Assembly (NCBI RefSeq): GCF_946477935.1
Contig: NZ_CAMLAC010000014.1
Location: 1-34,890, forward strand
Length of the DNA: 34,890 nucleotides
Reading direction: 5' to 3'
Source of the DNA: an uncultured Sphingomonas sp.
Lineage (GTDB): Bacteria > Pseudomonadota > Alphaproteobacteria > Sphingomonadales > Sphingomonadaceae
Under the pieces are notes generated by a model. It ran no database searches. It was not told the DNA's origin and saw nothing but the letters and a program-made list of their open reading frames with translations. This document shows, in pieces, positions 8,431-16,804 of this stretch. Position 1 is the stretch's first letter, and every line of letters begins with the position of its first letter. The position numbers and the translations under genes are program-made.

Positions 8431-8780
8431 GTGAAGCTCCGGTTGGAGGGGTGGTCACAGCGTTCTTGCGTTCGCTGTGTGTTCCACATGCATCTAGGAA
8501 ATGTTCGTAGGAAAGTGTCGAGCGGGAATCCCGCCTGGAGGTGGAAGAATGCGGACGCATCTTTTGCAGTCCGACGCCCCAAACCAGCGATAACGACGCT
8601 AAACCAGTTATTTTATGTCGGTAAAAACCGCCGCAACTGACGGGATTTGGCGACGACTCGGGTAGAGGAACTGAGTCGCCTCTAAACGAGATGTTCCGTG
8701 GATGTTCTTTTCATTTTCCTACATGGGATGCTTCGCGTTAATCCTGCGAGTCGCACCAGTGCAGAAGCTAGGAGACAACC
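8431..8780. promoter_or_regulatory. Divergent control region between the transfer operon and its likely regulator
   Basis: 350 bp without a credible gene separate traA (leftward) from the XRE-like gene (rightward), so both promoters should lie here. Visible repeats are TAGGAAATG (8495-8503), TAGGAAAGTG (8508-8517) and the same motif inverted (TAGGAAAATG on the minus strand, 8712-8721). There is also AAACCAG twice exactly 20 bp apart (8581-8587, 8601-8607), ATGTTC at 8501, 8691 and 8702, and a 6-bp inverted repeat TAGAGG/CCTCTA (8663-8684). Such a mix suggests operators for a dedicated regulator, perhaps the adjacent DNA-binding proteins. Promoter boxes could not be called with confidence. Confidence 0.45.
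8456..8479 (-). other. Stem-loop in the traA leader
   Basis: A perfect 7-bp inverted repeat (CACAGCG / CGCTGTG, 10-nt loop) lies 26-49 nt upstream of the traA start codon. It would form a hairpin in the leader of the transfer operon mRNA. It could affect pilin mRNA stability or translation, or be a protein-binding palindrome. No T-run follows, so it is not a typical intrinsic terminator. Confidence 0.4.
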
Positions 8781-9242
8781 ATGTACCATCCAACCGCTGC
8801 CGCCAGACCAGCCAATGAAAGCCTGGCCCGCGTTCTTGCCCATGCGATCGAAGCCGCCGGCAAACCCCGCCACAGGATTGCCAATGAATGCGGCATGCAT
8901 CGCGAGACCCTGCTTCGCCTTGCGCGCGGCGAGCGGCCTATCGGGCTCGACGAAGCAGCACGTGTGCTCTCCGCCTGTGGAGCGCAACCTCGCGCATCCA
9001 TGATTCTCGCGCTCGCCGGGCAGGAAGATCTCGCTTGCGAGTGGATGCATGGCGAGATGGGCGAATTTCTCGAAGAGTTCTTCACCAGCCTGCCCCTTCA
9101 TCTGCAGCGGACCCTGGGACGCCGGATTGAGGATCTGCGGCCGCGGTGGGCTAACGGCACCTCACAGCTCGTGGCGCGAATGCTGGCAAAGCACATCGAT
9201 GATTTTGTGGGCCGCGACATCGCAATGTCGCTGTCCCGGTAA
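8781..9242 (+). CDS. XRE-like helix-turn-helix regulator
   Basis: A 153-residue protein with a helix-turn-helix near residues 29-52 (HRIANECGMHRETLLRLARGE), of the Cro/CI type. The remainder is helical and acidic, without a recognised ligand or enzyme domain, and may mediate oligomerisation. AGGAGA precedes the ATG at good spacing. The gene is divergent from the T4SS operon across a repeat-rich intergenic region. This suggests it controls transfer gene expression, as small XRE-type proteins often do in conjugative elements. That role is inferred from position only. Confidence 0.7.
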   Translation: MYHPTAAARPANESLARVLAHAIEAAGKPRHRIANECGMHRETLLRLARGERPIGLDEAARVLSACGAQPRASMILALAGQEDLACEWMHGEMGEFLEEFFTSLPLHLQRTLGRRIEDLRPRWANGTSQLVARMLAKHIDDFVGRDIAMSLSR

Positions 9243-9276
9243 ATCCTTGAGTTCGGAGGGGACCGAACCCACGCGA

Positions 9277-9528
9277 ATGAGACCAGCAATGCCGCATGCA
9301 ACACAAGATGAAACGCAGACGCCTCAACCGCCCGAAGTATTGCCGCCGGCACGGCTTTTGCGCCTGCCGGAGGTTATCGCCCGCGTCGGACTACGGCGCT
9401 CCGCCATCTACCAGCGTATGAGCGAAGGGCGCTTCCCAAGGTCGCGATCGCTCGGCCCCAAATGCGCAGTTTGGGTTGAGGCAGAAATTGACGAGTGGAT
9501 CCGCGCTGTATCGCGAATTCCAAACTGA
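9277..9528 (+). CDS. AlpA-like excisionase/transcription regulator
   Basis: An 83-residue protein with the AlpA/MerR-like winged-helix pattern: LLRLPEVIARVGLRRSAIYQRMSEGRFPRSRSLGPKCAVWVEAEIDEWI (about residues 27-76). The recognition helix falls in RRSAIYQRM and a wing carries the conserved V/W-E-EIDEWI end. Family members act as small DNA-binding activators of integrase genes or as excisionase-like factors on islands and prophages. The start could be the ATG at 9277 (GGAGGG upstream, spacing long) or the in-frame ATG at 9289. It follows the XRE-like gene by 34 nt in the same direction, so the two are probably co-transcribed. Its presence supports a mobile-island setting. Confidence 0.8.
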   Translation: MRPAMPHATQDETQTPQPPEVLPPARLLRLPEVIARVGLRRSAIYQRMSEGRFPRSRSLGPKCAVWVEAEIDEWIRAVSRIPN

Positions 9529-9576
9529 TGACGCAATGATCTATTCGGTTAGGATTCCTCGCGCTAAGCTGTGCCA

Positions 9577-10259
9577 ATGGTTTACCGTTACCCCCTTGAC
9601 AATTCTCTCCATCCCGAAGCCCTGAAAGAGAAGCAGCGCTCATTGCGCGAGGCTTCCAGACGCCCTTAGCACTTCGCGTTCACCGGGCGCTATCATGGCT
9701 TCGACGTGCGGAAGCAGAGGATCAAGACTATGACGTCCGCTTCATCCTTCTCTGGATCGGATACAACGCGGCCTATGTCGATGCGTCAGCCAGCAGCTCT
9801 GCACCGGAAGGCGAACGCGGCCTGTTTCAGGCATTCTTCTCAACCTTGGTGAAGTTCGACGCACGCCACCGGGTCTATGATGCTGTTTGGCAGCGCTTCA
9901 GCCAGGAAATCCGGCTGCTGCTGGACAATCGCTATGTCTATCACCCGTTCTGGCAGCACCAGAACGGGGTGCCCGGCTATGCGGATTGGGAGCAGAAGCT
10001 CGACCGGAGCCGGACTGCGATTAACCATGCCTTGCGCGAACATGACACCGCGCGGATCCTTTCGATCCTCTTCGATCGGCTATACGTTCTGCGAAACCAG
10101 CTGGTCCATGGGGGTGCGACTTGGAACAGCGACGTCAATCGCGACCAAGTGAGGGATGGCGCGTCGCTGCTCGGATGCCTGCTGCCCATCTTCGTAGACC
10201 TGATGATGGGCAATCCTGGCTATGAATGGCCAATGCCAAATTATCCCGTCGTTGATTAG
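9577..10259 (+). pseudogene. HEPN-domain protein, frameshifted
   Basis: Reading from the ATG at 9577 gives MVYRYPLDNSLHPEALKEKQ and then stops at 9667-9669. The next frame carries a long continuation (GFQTPLALRVHRALSWLRRAEAED onward) to the TAG at 10257-10259. Restoring one G in the GG at 9651-9652 joins them into one protein of about 227 residues. The C-terminal half has a HEPN-type RX4H motif (RNQLVH, codons at 10092-10109) within a helical bundle. HEPN proteins are often RNases or RNA-binding toxins in defence and toxin-antitoxin systems; no partner nucleotidyltransferase gene is seen beside it. An IS630 element abuts the stop codon. Either a decayed gene or a read error. Confidence 0.7.
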
Positions 10260-11308
10260 AGCGGTTTTCGACCGTTCTGAGTCGCAAGGGATTCCCAAGG
10301 GGCGGATTTTCTGATTCAGAATCTGTGCTGGTGAAGGAGGCCAGCATGGATGGGTCAGCCTTTATCGTTGGATTTGCGTGTCCGGGTCCTTGCGGCGGTT
10401 GATGCGGGATGAGTTGCCGAGCCGCGGCGGCTCGCTTTGGGGTGGCGCCCTCGACGGCGATCCGCTGGCATGAACAGCGGCGCACGACCGGAAACATTGC
10501 CCCAAAGCCCCAAAGTGGCGACATGCGATCACGCCATGTCGAAGCGCGGCGGGAGGACATTCTCGCGCTCTGGGAAGCGCGCAAGGACATCTCGCTTGAG
10601 GAGTTGCGCGCGGGTCTGATCGAGATCGGCCTGAACGTCTCTGTGGCCGGGCTTCACCGCTTCTTCGCTCGTCGCGGCATGACGCGCAAAAAAAGACGAG
10701 CCATGCCATCGAGCAGGACCGGCCCGACGTCTTGAGCCAGCGGCAGTCGTGGTTCGATGGCCAGTTCGACCTCGATCCCGAACGGCTCGTGTTCATCGAT
10801 GAGACCTGGACCGCGACCAACATGACCCGCAGTTATGGCCGCTGCGCCAGAGGCGAGCGGCTGCGCATGGGCTTCCCGCACGGGCACCGAAAAACCACCA
10901 CGCTGGTGGCCGGGCTGCGCATGACCGGCATGGTCGCGCCAATGGTGCTGGACGGCCCGATCAACGGCGACTGGTTCGAAGCCTATGTCACCCAGGTGCT
11001 CGTGCCCGAGCTGCGGCCCGGTGACGTTGTCATCATGGACAACCTGTCCAGCCACAAGCGGGCATCGGTTCGCGATCTGATCGAGAAGGCTGGCGCAACG
11101 CTGCGCTTCCTCCCGCCCTACAGCCCCGACTTCAACCCCATCGAAAAGGCCTTCTCCAAGCTCAAGGCCATGCTCAGAAAGATCGGCGAGCGGACTGTGA
11201 ACGGCCTCTGGAACCTCATCGGCAGGCTCGTCGATATCTTCCAACCAATCGAATGCGCCAACTACTTCACATCGTGCGGTTATGATCTGGACTGATCGAG
11301 AACCGCTC
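10259..11308 (+). mobile_element. IS630-family insertion sequence
   Basis: An element of about 1,050 bp bounded by imperfect terminal inverted repeats. The left end starts GAGCGGTTTTCGACC (10259 onward); the right end read on the minus strand starts GAGCGGTTCTCGATC (from 11308). It is flanked on both sides by TA (10257-10258 and 11309-11310), the target duplication expected for IS630/Tc1-mariner elements. The transposase occupies most of the interior. The insertion point is the TA of the stop codon of the upstream HEPN gene. Confidence 0.88.
10350..11295 (+). pseudogene. IS630 transposase (programmed -1 shift plus an extra frame break)
   Basis: DDE transposase assembled from three frames. 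The first part begins MGQPLSLDLRVRVLAAVDAG at 10350 after a GAAGGAGG site, then hits TGA because one G appears to be missing in the GGG at 10406-10408. The second frame gives the helix-turn-helix part (MSCRAAAARFGVAPSTAIRW). The third follows a -1 shift at the A7 run 10688-10694, the usual programmed frameshift of many IS630 elements. It then carries the catalytic domain with FIDETW, VIMDNLSSHK and PYSPDFNPIEKAF, i.e. the D, D and E residues. The catalytic half is intact. Whether the element is active depends on whether the 10406 deletion is real. Confidence 0.85.
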
Positions 11309-11327
11309 TAGGCTTAGGACTCACTGA

Positions 11328-11850
11328 TCACAGCCAGAAGAGCACGGTGGCGGCCAGTGCTAGTGCGGAGAAGCCGACGGCTGGCGGTCATATCGCGTTG
11401 CCACGCGGCGCCAGTCCTTCAGGCGGCCGAACATGATCTCGATGCGGTTACGCCGTTCGTACCGCGGCTTGTCGTATTTGACAGGCAGAGATCGGGATTT
11501 GCGGCCCGGAAGGCACGGTTTGATGCCCTTTTGCTCCAGCGCATCTCTGAACCAGTCAGCGTCAAAGCCGCGGTCGGCGAGCATCCACTTGGCCTTGGGC
11601 AGATCGTCAAGCAAGGCAGCTGCACCGGTGTAATCGCTGATCTGGCCGGCCGTGATGAAGAAGCTTAAAGGGCGGCCGTTTGCATCAGTCGCGGCGTGCA
11701 GCTTCGTGTTGATGCCGCCCTTGGTCCGTCCAATCAGGGGCCCGAGATCCCTTTTTACCCCAAGGCTGGAAGGCGTGCGGCCGGCCTTGAGATAGGTTGC
11801 GTCGATCATGTCGGCCTGCGGCTCGGCTTTCTGGTCTATAGGGCCCCATA
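11328..11850 (-). pseudogene. IS5-family transposase, C-terminal fragment
   Basis: Minus-strand remnant of a DDE transposase of the IS5 family (IS427-like). It starts abruptly within the catalytic domain: MIDATYLKAGRTPSS, LIGRTKGGINTKLHA, then LLADRGFDADWFRDALEQKG and RRNRIEIMFGRLKDWRRVATRYDR. The N-terminal half is missing; upstream of about 11850 the frame shows no transposase similarity. Near the end the frame breaks at 11371-11372, where adding one A (AA to AAA) restores the usual ending SALALAATVLFWL with a stop at 11328-11330. It abuts the IS630 right end. Dead by truncation. Confidence 0.8.
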
Positions 11851-11875
11851 GCAGCCTGCCTGCCGACCGCCGGCA

Positions 11876-11903
11876 CCGGAGATGGCTCCACCGCCATCTC
11901 CGG
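11876..11903. repeat. Perfect 10-bp inverted repeat
   Basis: CCGGAGATGG and its reverse complement CCATCTCCGG are separated by 8 nt, in the scrap of sequence just upstream of the truncated IS5 transposase. It could be a palindrome left from another mobile element or a hairpin. There is no T-run, so a terminator role is not supported. Confidence 0.5.
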
Positions 11904-12009
11904 CCTCCGGTTCCGCTTCGCTCCACCTCCGTCCGGACATGACGGCGACGAGCTTATTGTACTAACAAACCGCTCGGTCCGCTCCGTGGGGGCAGATCAG
12001 ATCCGCACG

Positions 12010-13185
12010 TCAGTCGTGCGGGCGCATAACCACCTTAATGACGCCTTCTTCCTTGTCCCGAAACTTGGCGTACATTTCCGGCGCGTCCTCGAGGCTTGCC
12101 GGGTGGGTAATCACGAAACTGGGATCGATTGCACCGGCTACGATCTTCTCCAGCAACGGCTTGGTGTAGCGCTGGACGTGGGTCTGACCGAGTTTGATCG
12201 TCAGTCCCTTGTTCATTGCCGCCCCGAGTGGCAGCTTGTCGGCCACGCCGACATATACGCCAGGGACGGACACCGTGCCTCCCTTGCGACAATTCATGAT
12301 GGCTTGGCGCAGCACATGCACCCGATCAGTGGCGAGCATCAAGCTCGCCTTGACTTTGTCCATCACCGCGTCGGCCGCGCCGTGACCTGCCGCCTCGCAG
12401 CCGACCGCATCAATGCAGCTATCCGGGCCACGTCCCTTGGTCCGCGCCTGCAATTCGTCATAGACATCGGTCTCGGCGAAGTTGATCGTCTCGGCGCCGC
12501 CCGCCTCGGCCATGGCGAGCCGCTCGGGCACCTCGTCGATCGCGATCACCCGGCCTGCGCCCATCATCAGGGCTGATCGGATGGCAAACTGGCCGACTGG
12601 GCCGCAACCCCAGATCGCGACGGTGTCGCCGGGCTCGATCTGTGCGTTCTCGGCGGCCATGTAGCCTGTCGGAAATATGTCGGATAGAAACAGCGCCTGC
12701 TCATCCGTAATGTTGTCGGGGATTTTGATCGGACCGACGTCGGCCATCGGCACGCGCAGATATTCCGCCTGACCGCCGCAGTAGCCGCCCATCATGTGGC
12801 TGAAGCCGAACAACCCTGCGGGCGAATGGCCCATGGCCTTTGCGGCCATCTCGGCGTTCGGATTCGTCCGGTCGCAAGCTGCAAACAGGCCTTTCTTGCA
12901 GAACCAGCAATCGCCGCAGCTGATCGTGAAGGGTACGACGACACGATCGCCGATCTTCAGGTTCGTCACTTCGGAACCGAGCGCCACGACCTCCCCCATA
13001 TTCTCGTGGCCGAGGATATCACCTGCCTCCATCGTAGGCTGGTAGCCATCGAACAGGTGAAGGTCGGACCCGCAGATGGCGCATGCCGTGACCTTGATGA
13101 TGGCATCACGCGGGTGCTTGATCTCGGGATCTGCGACGGTGTCGACGCGGACGTCACCCTTACCGTGCCAACACAGTGCGCGCAT
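12010..13185 (-). CDS. Zinc-dependent alcohol/formaldehyde dehydrogenase (glutathione-independent type)
   Basis: Medium-chain dehydrogenase of 391 residues from the ATG at 13183-13185, which has GGAGAAG upstream (an in-frame ATG 4 codons earlier overlaps that site). Catalytic zinc ligands are seen at Cys38, His60 and Glu61 ([15 protein letters not shown]); structural zinc cysteines are 90, 93, 96 and 104. The cofactor site is the Rossmann motif [10 protein letters not shown], and NAD-type acidic residues follow ([11 protein letters not shown]). The long insert and the DIFPTGY motif place it in the formaldehyde dehydrogenase-like/dismutase-like subgroup of zinc dehydrogenases, which oxidise formaldehyde or other aldehydes and alcohols. 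Exact substrate unknown. It sits alone between two IS5 fragments on the minus strand, which suggests acquisition or rearrangement by those elements. A frameshifted paralogue lies at 19737-20875. Confidence 0.82.
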   Translation of the reverse strand: MRALCWHGKGDVRVDTVADPEIKHPRDAIIKVTACAICGSDLHLFDGYQPTMEAGDILGHENMGEVVALGSEVTNLKIGDRVVVPFTISCGDCWFCKKGLFAACDRTNPNAEMAAKAMGHSPAGLFGFSHMMGGYCGGQAEYLRVPMADVGPIKIPDNITDEQALFLSDIFPTGYMAAENAQIEPGDTVAIWGCGPVGQFAIRSALMMGAGRVIAIDEVPERLAMAEAGGAETINFAETDVYDELQARTKGRGPDSCIDAVGCEAAGHGAADAVMDKVKASLMLATDRVHVLRQAIMNCRKGGTVSVPGVYVGVADKLPLGAAMNKGLTIKLGQTHVQRYTKPLLEKIVAGAIDPSFVITHPASLEDAPEMYAKFRDKEEGVIKVVMRPHD

Positions 13186-13217
13186 AATCTTCTCCATTCA
13201 GAAGACCGGTTCGACCG

Positions 13218-13595
13218 TCAAACCAGTCCGAAGACCTTAACGCGCTTGGGCGTGATCGGGTCCCGCCTTTTTGCGCCGCCAGAGCAGTGGTGCGCTTTCA
13301 CATAGCTGCTGTCGATCTGGCCGGTCTCGGCGATCCACCCTTCCTCGGTCAGCGCCGCCAGGATACAGTTCCACACGCCGCGTCGGCTCCAGCGGTTCCA
13401 GCGATTGTAGATGGTCGTCGAGGGACCATAGTCGCTCGGGCAATCGGCCCAGCGACCGCCGCACTTCAGCATGTGCACGATACCCGATATCACCCGCCGA
13501 TCATCGACCCGCCAGGCCCCCGGCTGGTTCTTCGGCAAGTACGGCTCGATCGCCGCCCACGCCGCATCCGACAACCAAAACAACGATCCCGCCAT
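13218..13595 (-). pseudogene. IS5-family transposase, N-terminal fragment
   Basis: Minus-strand start of an IS5-family transposase different from the one at 11328-11850. It begins MAGSLFWLSDAAWAAIEPYL at 13595 and includes the N-terminal DUF4096-like domain (RVISGIVHMLKCGGRWADCP, IYNRWNRWSRRGVW), then IDSSYVKAHHCSGG, where the first catalytic Asp lies. It ends after DPITPKR in unrelated sequence just upstream of the dehydrogenase, so about two thirds of the catalytic domain is lost. The element's outer end is probably near 13670, where a GGGTTTGGACCCTAGAG stretch resembles a terminal repeat. Confidence 0.8.
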
Positions 13596-13932
13596 GCCCA
13601 GACCCTCCTCACTGGAGACTCCTGAATCAGCACGCCGTTGCAGAATCAAGCTTCTGATTGGGTTTGGACCCTAGAGCGATTAACTACCGCTTTCGTAACG
13701 CGCGCAATCGAAAGCGAGTATCACGTTACTGAACCGCCCCGGGTTTGCCGGAGGCTCCAACTCCTAAGAAGGTGGAGCCTGTATGAGCAAGACAACGACA
13801 GTCAATCACACCGCAGCTACGTGCCTATGCGGTGAGGATGCTGTCTGATTTCCGTTTCCGGGAGCGAAACAGGGACCACGATCGTTACCCACCGAAGTAA
13901 CGCAAATTTCATTCAGAAAAGGGGAGGGGCCG
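13596..13932. other. Insertion-sequence debris and promoter region upstream of the beta-propeller gene
   Basis: 337 bp without an intact gene. The first 75 bp are the leader and outer end of the IS5 fragment. From about 13731 to 13900 there is probable debris of an IS3-family element. A leader-like GTTTGCCGGAGGCTCC and a ribosome-binding site AAGGTGGAG precede MSKTTT; a neighbouring frame then reads ITPQLRAYAVRMLSDFR, like the start of an IS3 orfA but shifted and cut short. The last 30 bp hold a purine-rich ribosome-binding site (AGGGGAGGGG) for the next gene. No clear promoter boxes are seen. Confidence 0.4.
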
Positions 13933-15051
13933 GTGCGGAACCGCAATGTTTTGATGGGGTTCGGAGGCCTTGCGGCGGCGCTTGCGGGCGCTGCATATGC
14001 GCAGAGGGGACGCAGCGCTGCGCTGAAACAGGTGGCGCGTTTCGATCACCAGGTAACCGGCGTTGCCGTCACAGCCGATGGACGCCGCTTCGTCAACTTT
14101 CCGCGCTGGACTGACGACGCGCCCATCTCCGTCGCCGAGGTGATGCCCGACGGATCGCTCCGGCCGTATCCCGACCCCAAGTGGAACAGCTGGCGCAACG
14201 CCAAGGCGAACGAGATGCCGGTCGGCGAGTATTTCGTCTGCGTTCAGTCGATCGTCCCGGACGGCCACGGCAATTTGTGGGTGCTCGACCCCGGCGCGCC
14301 CGGCAACGAGAAGATCCTTGAAGGCGCCCCGAAACTCGTCCGCATCGACCTGAATACGAACACGGTGACCAAGGTCATTGCGGTGCCCGGCGATGTCGCG
14401 CTGCAGGGCACTTACCTCAACGATATCCGCTTCTCGCCCGATGGTCGGACCGGCTACATCACCGACAGCGGCACACGTGGCGCGATCATTGTCGTCGACC
14501 TGGACAACGGCAAGAGCTTCCGCGCGCTTGATGGTCACCCGTCGACCCAGATCGACAAGAGCGTCATCGTCGCGATCGACGGCAAGCCGCTTGTCCGTCC
14601 CGACGGCCGTCAGCCCGCGTTCGCTTCCGACGGCATTGCGATCTCGAATGACGGGAAGACGCTCTACTGGCAGGCGCTGACCGGAATGACGCTCTATTCG
14701 ATCGCCACAGACAAGCTGCGCGCCGACGTCAGCGAGCGCGACCGCGGCGCTGCGGTGAAGACCGTCGCCACCACCGCCGTCGCTGACGGTCTATGGATGA
14801 GCAAGGCGGGGACGCTCTACATCACCTCGCCGACCGATTACTCGATCAGGCGGCTCGTCGGGTCGGGGACCGAGATCGTCCTGACCGACAAGCGGTTGCG
14901 CTGGCCCGATACCTTCGCCGAGGGTCCCGACGGGACAATGTACGTTACCGCCAGCCACATTCAGGACACGCAATGGTTCAAGCCCGGTGCGCCGCCATCG
15001 ATCCGCACCGAGTTGTTCTCTTTCGCTCCAGGCCGCTGGGGATCGTCATGA
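13933..15051 (+). CDS. Exported beta-propeller protein, major royal jelly/SMP-30 type
   Basis: A 372-residue protein starting at GTG 13933 (strong AGGGGAGGGG upstream). It has a hydrophobic N-terminus that looks like a signal peptide ending near GAAYAQR. The body shows the repeated blades of the MRJP/Yellow and gluconolactonase-like superfamily: VAVTADGRRFVNFPRW, GNLWVLDPG, YLNDIRFSPDGRTGYITDSG, GIAISNDGKTLYWQAL, PDTFAEGPDGTMYVTAS. Bacterial members are poorly characterised; some related proteins are lactonases or bind small aromatics. It precedes the aldehyde oxidoreductase genes by 218 nt on the same strand, so it may serve the same substrates in the periplasm (inference). An alternative ATG start exists at 13954. 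Confidence 0.75.
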   Translation: MRNRNVLMGFGGLAAALAGAAYAQRGRSAALKQVARFDHQVTGVAVTADGRRFVNFPRWTDDAPISVAEVMPDGSLRPYPDPKWNSWRNAKANEMPVGEYFVCVQSIVPDGHGNLWVLDPGAPGNEKILEGAPKLVRIDLNTNTVTKVIAVPGDVALQGTYLNDIRFSPDGRTGYITDSGTRGAIIVVDLDNGKSFRALDGHPSTQIDKSVIVAIDGKPLVRPDGRQPAFASDGIAISNDGKTLYWQALTGMTLYSIATDKLRADVSERDRGAAVKTVATTAVADGLWMSKAGTLYITSPTDYSIRRLVGSGTEIVLTDKRLRWPDTFAEGPDGTMYVTASHIQDTQWFKPGAPPSIRTELFSFAPGRWGSS

Positions 15052-15269
15052 CCTGCCTGCGCTACCGCGACGCTTCCGCCGGAAGCGAGGCCCTTCCCCA
15101 AAGGGGTCAAGAGTGCAGTGTCGTCGGCCGCTCGGGTCGGTGATGCGCGTACGGCTGCAGGTTTATCGTGCACTGTCCGCCTTGCGACACCGCGAGAGCG
15201 GGATTACCGAAGAAAACATCGCTGACATCACCGCCATTCCGGCCTGAGCCGAAGCAAGAGGCACCGATC

Positions 15270-15782
15270 ATGCCGACAGCCGTCAATACCACCACATACG
15301 CCGCTGTGCCGATCGGCACGGTGTCAACCACGCTGACGATCAATGGTGAAACGCGCACCCGCGCGATCGAACCTTGGACGACGTTGCTCGACCTGCTGCG
15401 CGAGGGGGAAGACCTGATCGGCACCAAGAAAGGTTGCGATCATGGCCAGTGCGGCGCGTGCACCGTGCTGATTGACGGGCGCCGTATCAACTCGTGTCTC
15501 AAGCTGGCGGTGACGCTGGACGGGGCGGAGATCACAACGATCGAAGGACTCGGTCAGCCGGGCAACCTGCATCCGCTGCAATCCGCCTTCTGCGACCACG
15601 ACGCGTTCCAGTGCGGCTATTGCACGCCCGGCCAGATTTGTTCGGCGCAGGGCCTTATCAATGAAGGCAAGGCAAGGACCCGCGACGAAGTGCGTGAGCT
15701 GATGAGCGGAAACCTGTGCCGGTGCGGCGCCTATACGAACATCATCGATGCAGTGCTCGACGTGATCGGAGAGCAGGCATGA
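15270..15782 (+). CDS. paoA: Aldehyde oxidoreductase, 2Fe-2S subunit
   Basis: Small iron-sulfur subunit of a molybdenum aldehyde oxidoreductase (xanthine oxidase family). From ATG 15270 (AAGAGG upstream) it has 170 residues. The plant-type 2Fe-2S site is Cys56, 61, 64 and 76 (GCDHGQCGAC...C) and the second, C-terminal 2Fe-2S site is Cys115, 118, 150 and 152 (CGYC...CRCG). Electrons pass from the molybdenum centre through these clusters to FAD. E. coli PaoA has a twin-arginine leader for periplasmic export. Here the N-terminus MPTAVNTTTYAAVPIG has no RR motif, and the upstream in-frame codons do not supply one, so the enzyme is probably cytoplasmic. It overlaps the FAD-subunit gene by 4 nt. 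Confidence 0.9.
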   Translation: MPTAVNTTTYAAVPIGTVSTTLTINGETRTRAIEPWTTLLDLLREGEDLIGTKKGCDHGQCGACTVLIDGRRINSCLKLAVTLDGAEITTIEGLGQPGNLHPLQSAFCDHDAFQCGYCTPGQICSAQGLINEGKARTRDEVRELMSGNLCRCGAYTNIIDAVLDVIGEQA

Positions 15783-16792
15783 ACCGCTTTGACTATGCCC
15801 GTCCTGCCAGCGTTGCCGAAGCAGTACAGGCAGGCACCGGAGACCAGGTCCGCTACCTGGCGGGCGGCACGAACCTGATCGACCTGATGAAGGAAAACGT
15901 CGAGCAGCCGGTGACGGTAATCGACATCAACCGCCTGCCACTGAACGCGATCGAGGAGCTGGACGGCGGAGGGCTGCGGTTAGGCGCGCTGGTGCCGAAC
16001 TCCGATACGGCGTGGGACGCGCGGGTCGAGCAGCGCTATCCCTTGCTGTCTTCCGCGATCCTTGCCGGCGCCAGCCCGCAGTTGCGCAATGCCGCGACCA
16101 ACGGCGGCAACCTCAACCAGCGTACGCGCTGCTATTACTTCTATGATGTCGCAACGCCGTGCAACAAGCGCAAGCCGGGCTCCGGCTGCGGTGCAATCGG
16201 CGGGGTCAATCGCATCCACGCCATCCTGGGCGCGAGTGATCAATGCATCGCCACACACCCCTCGGATATGTGCGTCGCGCTGGCAGTGCTCGACGCGACT
16301 GTTCAGGTGACCGGGCCGGAAGGTGACCGCGCGATCCCGATCGCCGATTATCATCGACTGCCCGGCGACGAGCCGTGGCGCGACAACACGCTGAAACCCG
16401 GCGAGTTGGTGACGGGCATCGATTTACCCGCTGAGGACTTCACTCAGAACTACACCTACCTGAAGCTGCGCGATCGTCTGTCCTATGCCTTCGCGCTGGT
16501 ATCGGTAGCCGTCGCGATGCGGGTAGAGAGCGGCACAATTGCGGAAGCGCGGGTGGCGCTCGGCGGCGTCGCGCACAAGCCATGGCGTAGCACTGAAGCC
16601 GAAAAGCTGCTGAAAGGCCAGCAGCCGTCGCCGGAGGCGTTCGGCGCCTTCGCCGAAGCCCTCCTCGCCGGAGCGGTCGGTCAGGGCGAGAACGACTTTA
16701 AAATCCCGCTCGCACGCAAGGGAATCGTCCGGGGGCTGAAACAGGCTGCCGAGGCCACCCCGCAATCGCAAACCGACAAGCGCGTCGCTTAA
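15779..16792 (+). CDS. paoB: Aldehyde oxidoreductase, FAD subunit with extra Fe-S segment
   Basis: FAD-binding subunit of 337 residues; its ATG overlaps the stop of the 2Fe-2S gene (ATGA). FAD-binding motifs are AGGTNLIDLMK (about 28-38) and NAATNGGNLNQRTR (about 104-117). A cysteine-rich insert, Cys118, Cys128, Cys137 and Cys156 (TRC, PCNKRKPGSGCG, QC), matches the segment that binds an additional 4Fe-4S cluster in E. coli PaoB and related 4-hydroxybenzoyl-CoA reductase-type subunits. The C-terminal CO-dehydrogenase-flavoprotein domain follows (ALGGVAHKPWR). All key residues look intact. The set 2Fe-2S/FAD/Mo in this order is typical of PaoABC. Confidence 0.9.
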   Translation: MNRFDYARPASVAEAVQAGTGDQVRYLAGGTNLIDLMKENVEQPVTVIDINRLPLNAIEELDGGGLRLGALVPNSDTAWDARVEQRYPLLSSAILAGASPQLRNAATNGGNLNQRTRCYYFYDVATPCNKRKPGSGCGAIGGVNRIHAILGASDQCIATHPSDMCVALAVLDATVQVTGPEGDRAIPIADYHRLPGDEPWRDNTLKPGELVTGIDLPAEDFTQNYTYLKLRDRLSYAFALVSVAVAMRVESGTIAEARVALGGVAHKPWRSTEAEKLLKGQQPSPEAFGAFAEALLAGAVGQGENDFKIPLARKGIVRGLKQAAEATPQSQTDKRVA

Positions 16793-16804
16793 GGAGCAGA
16801 CATC

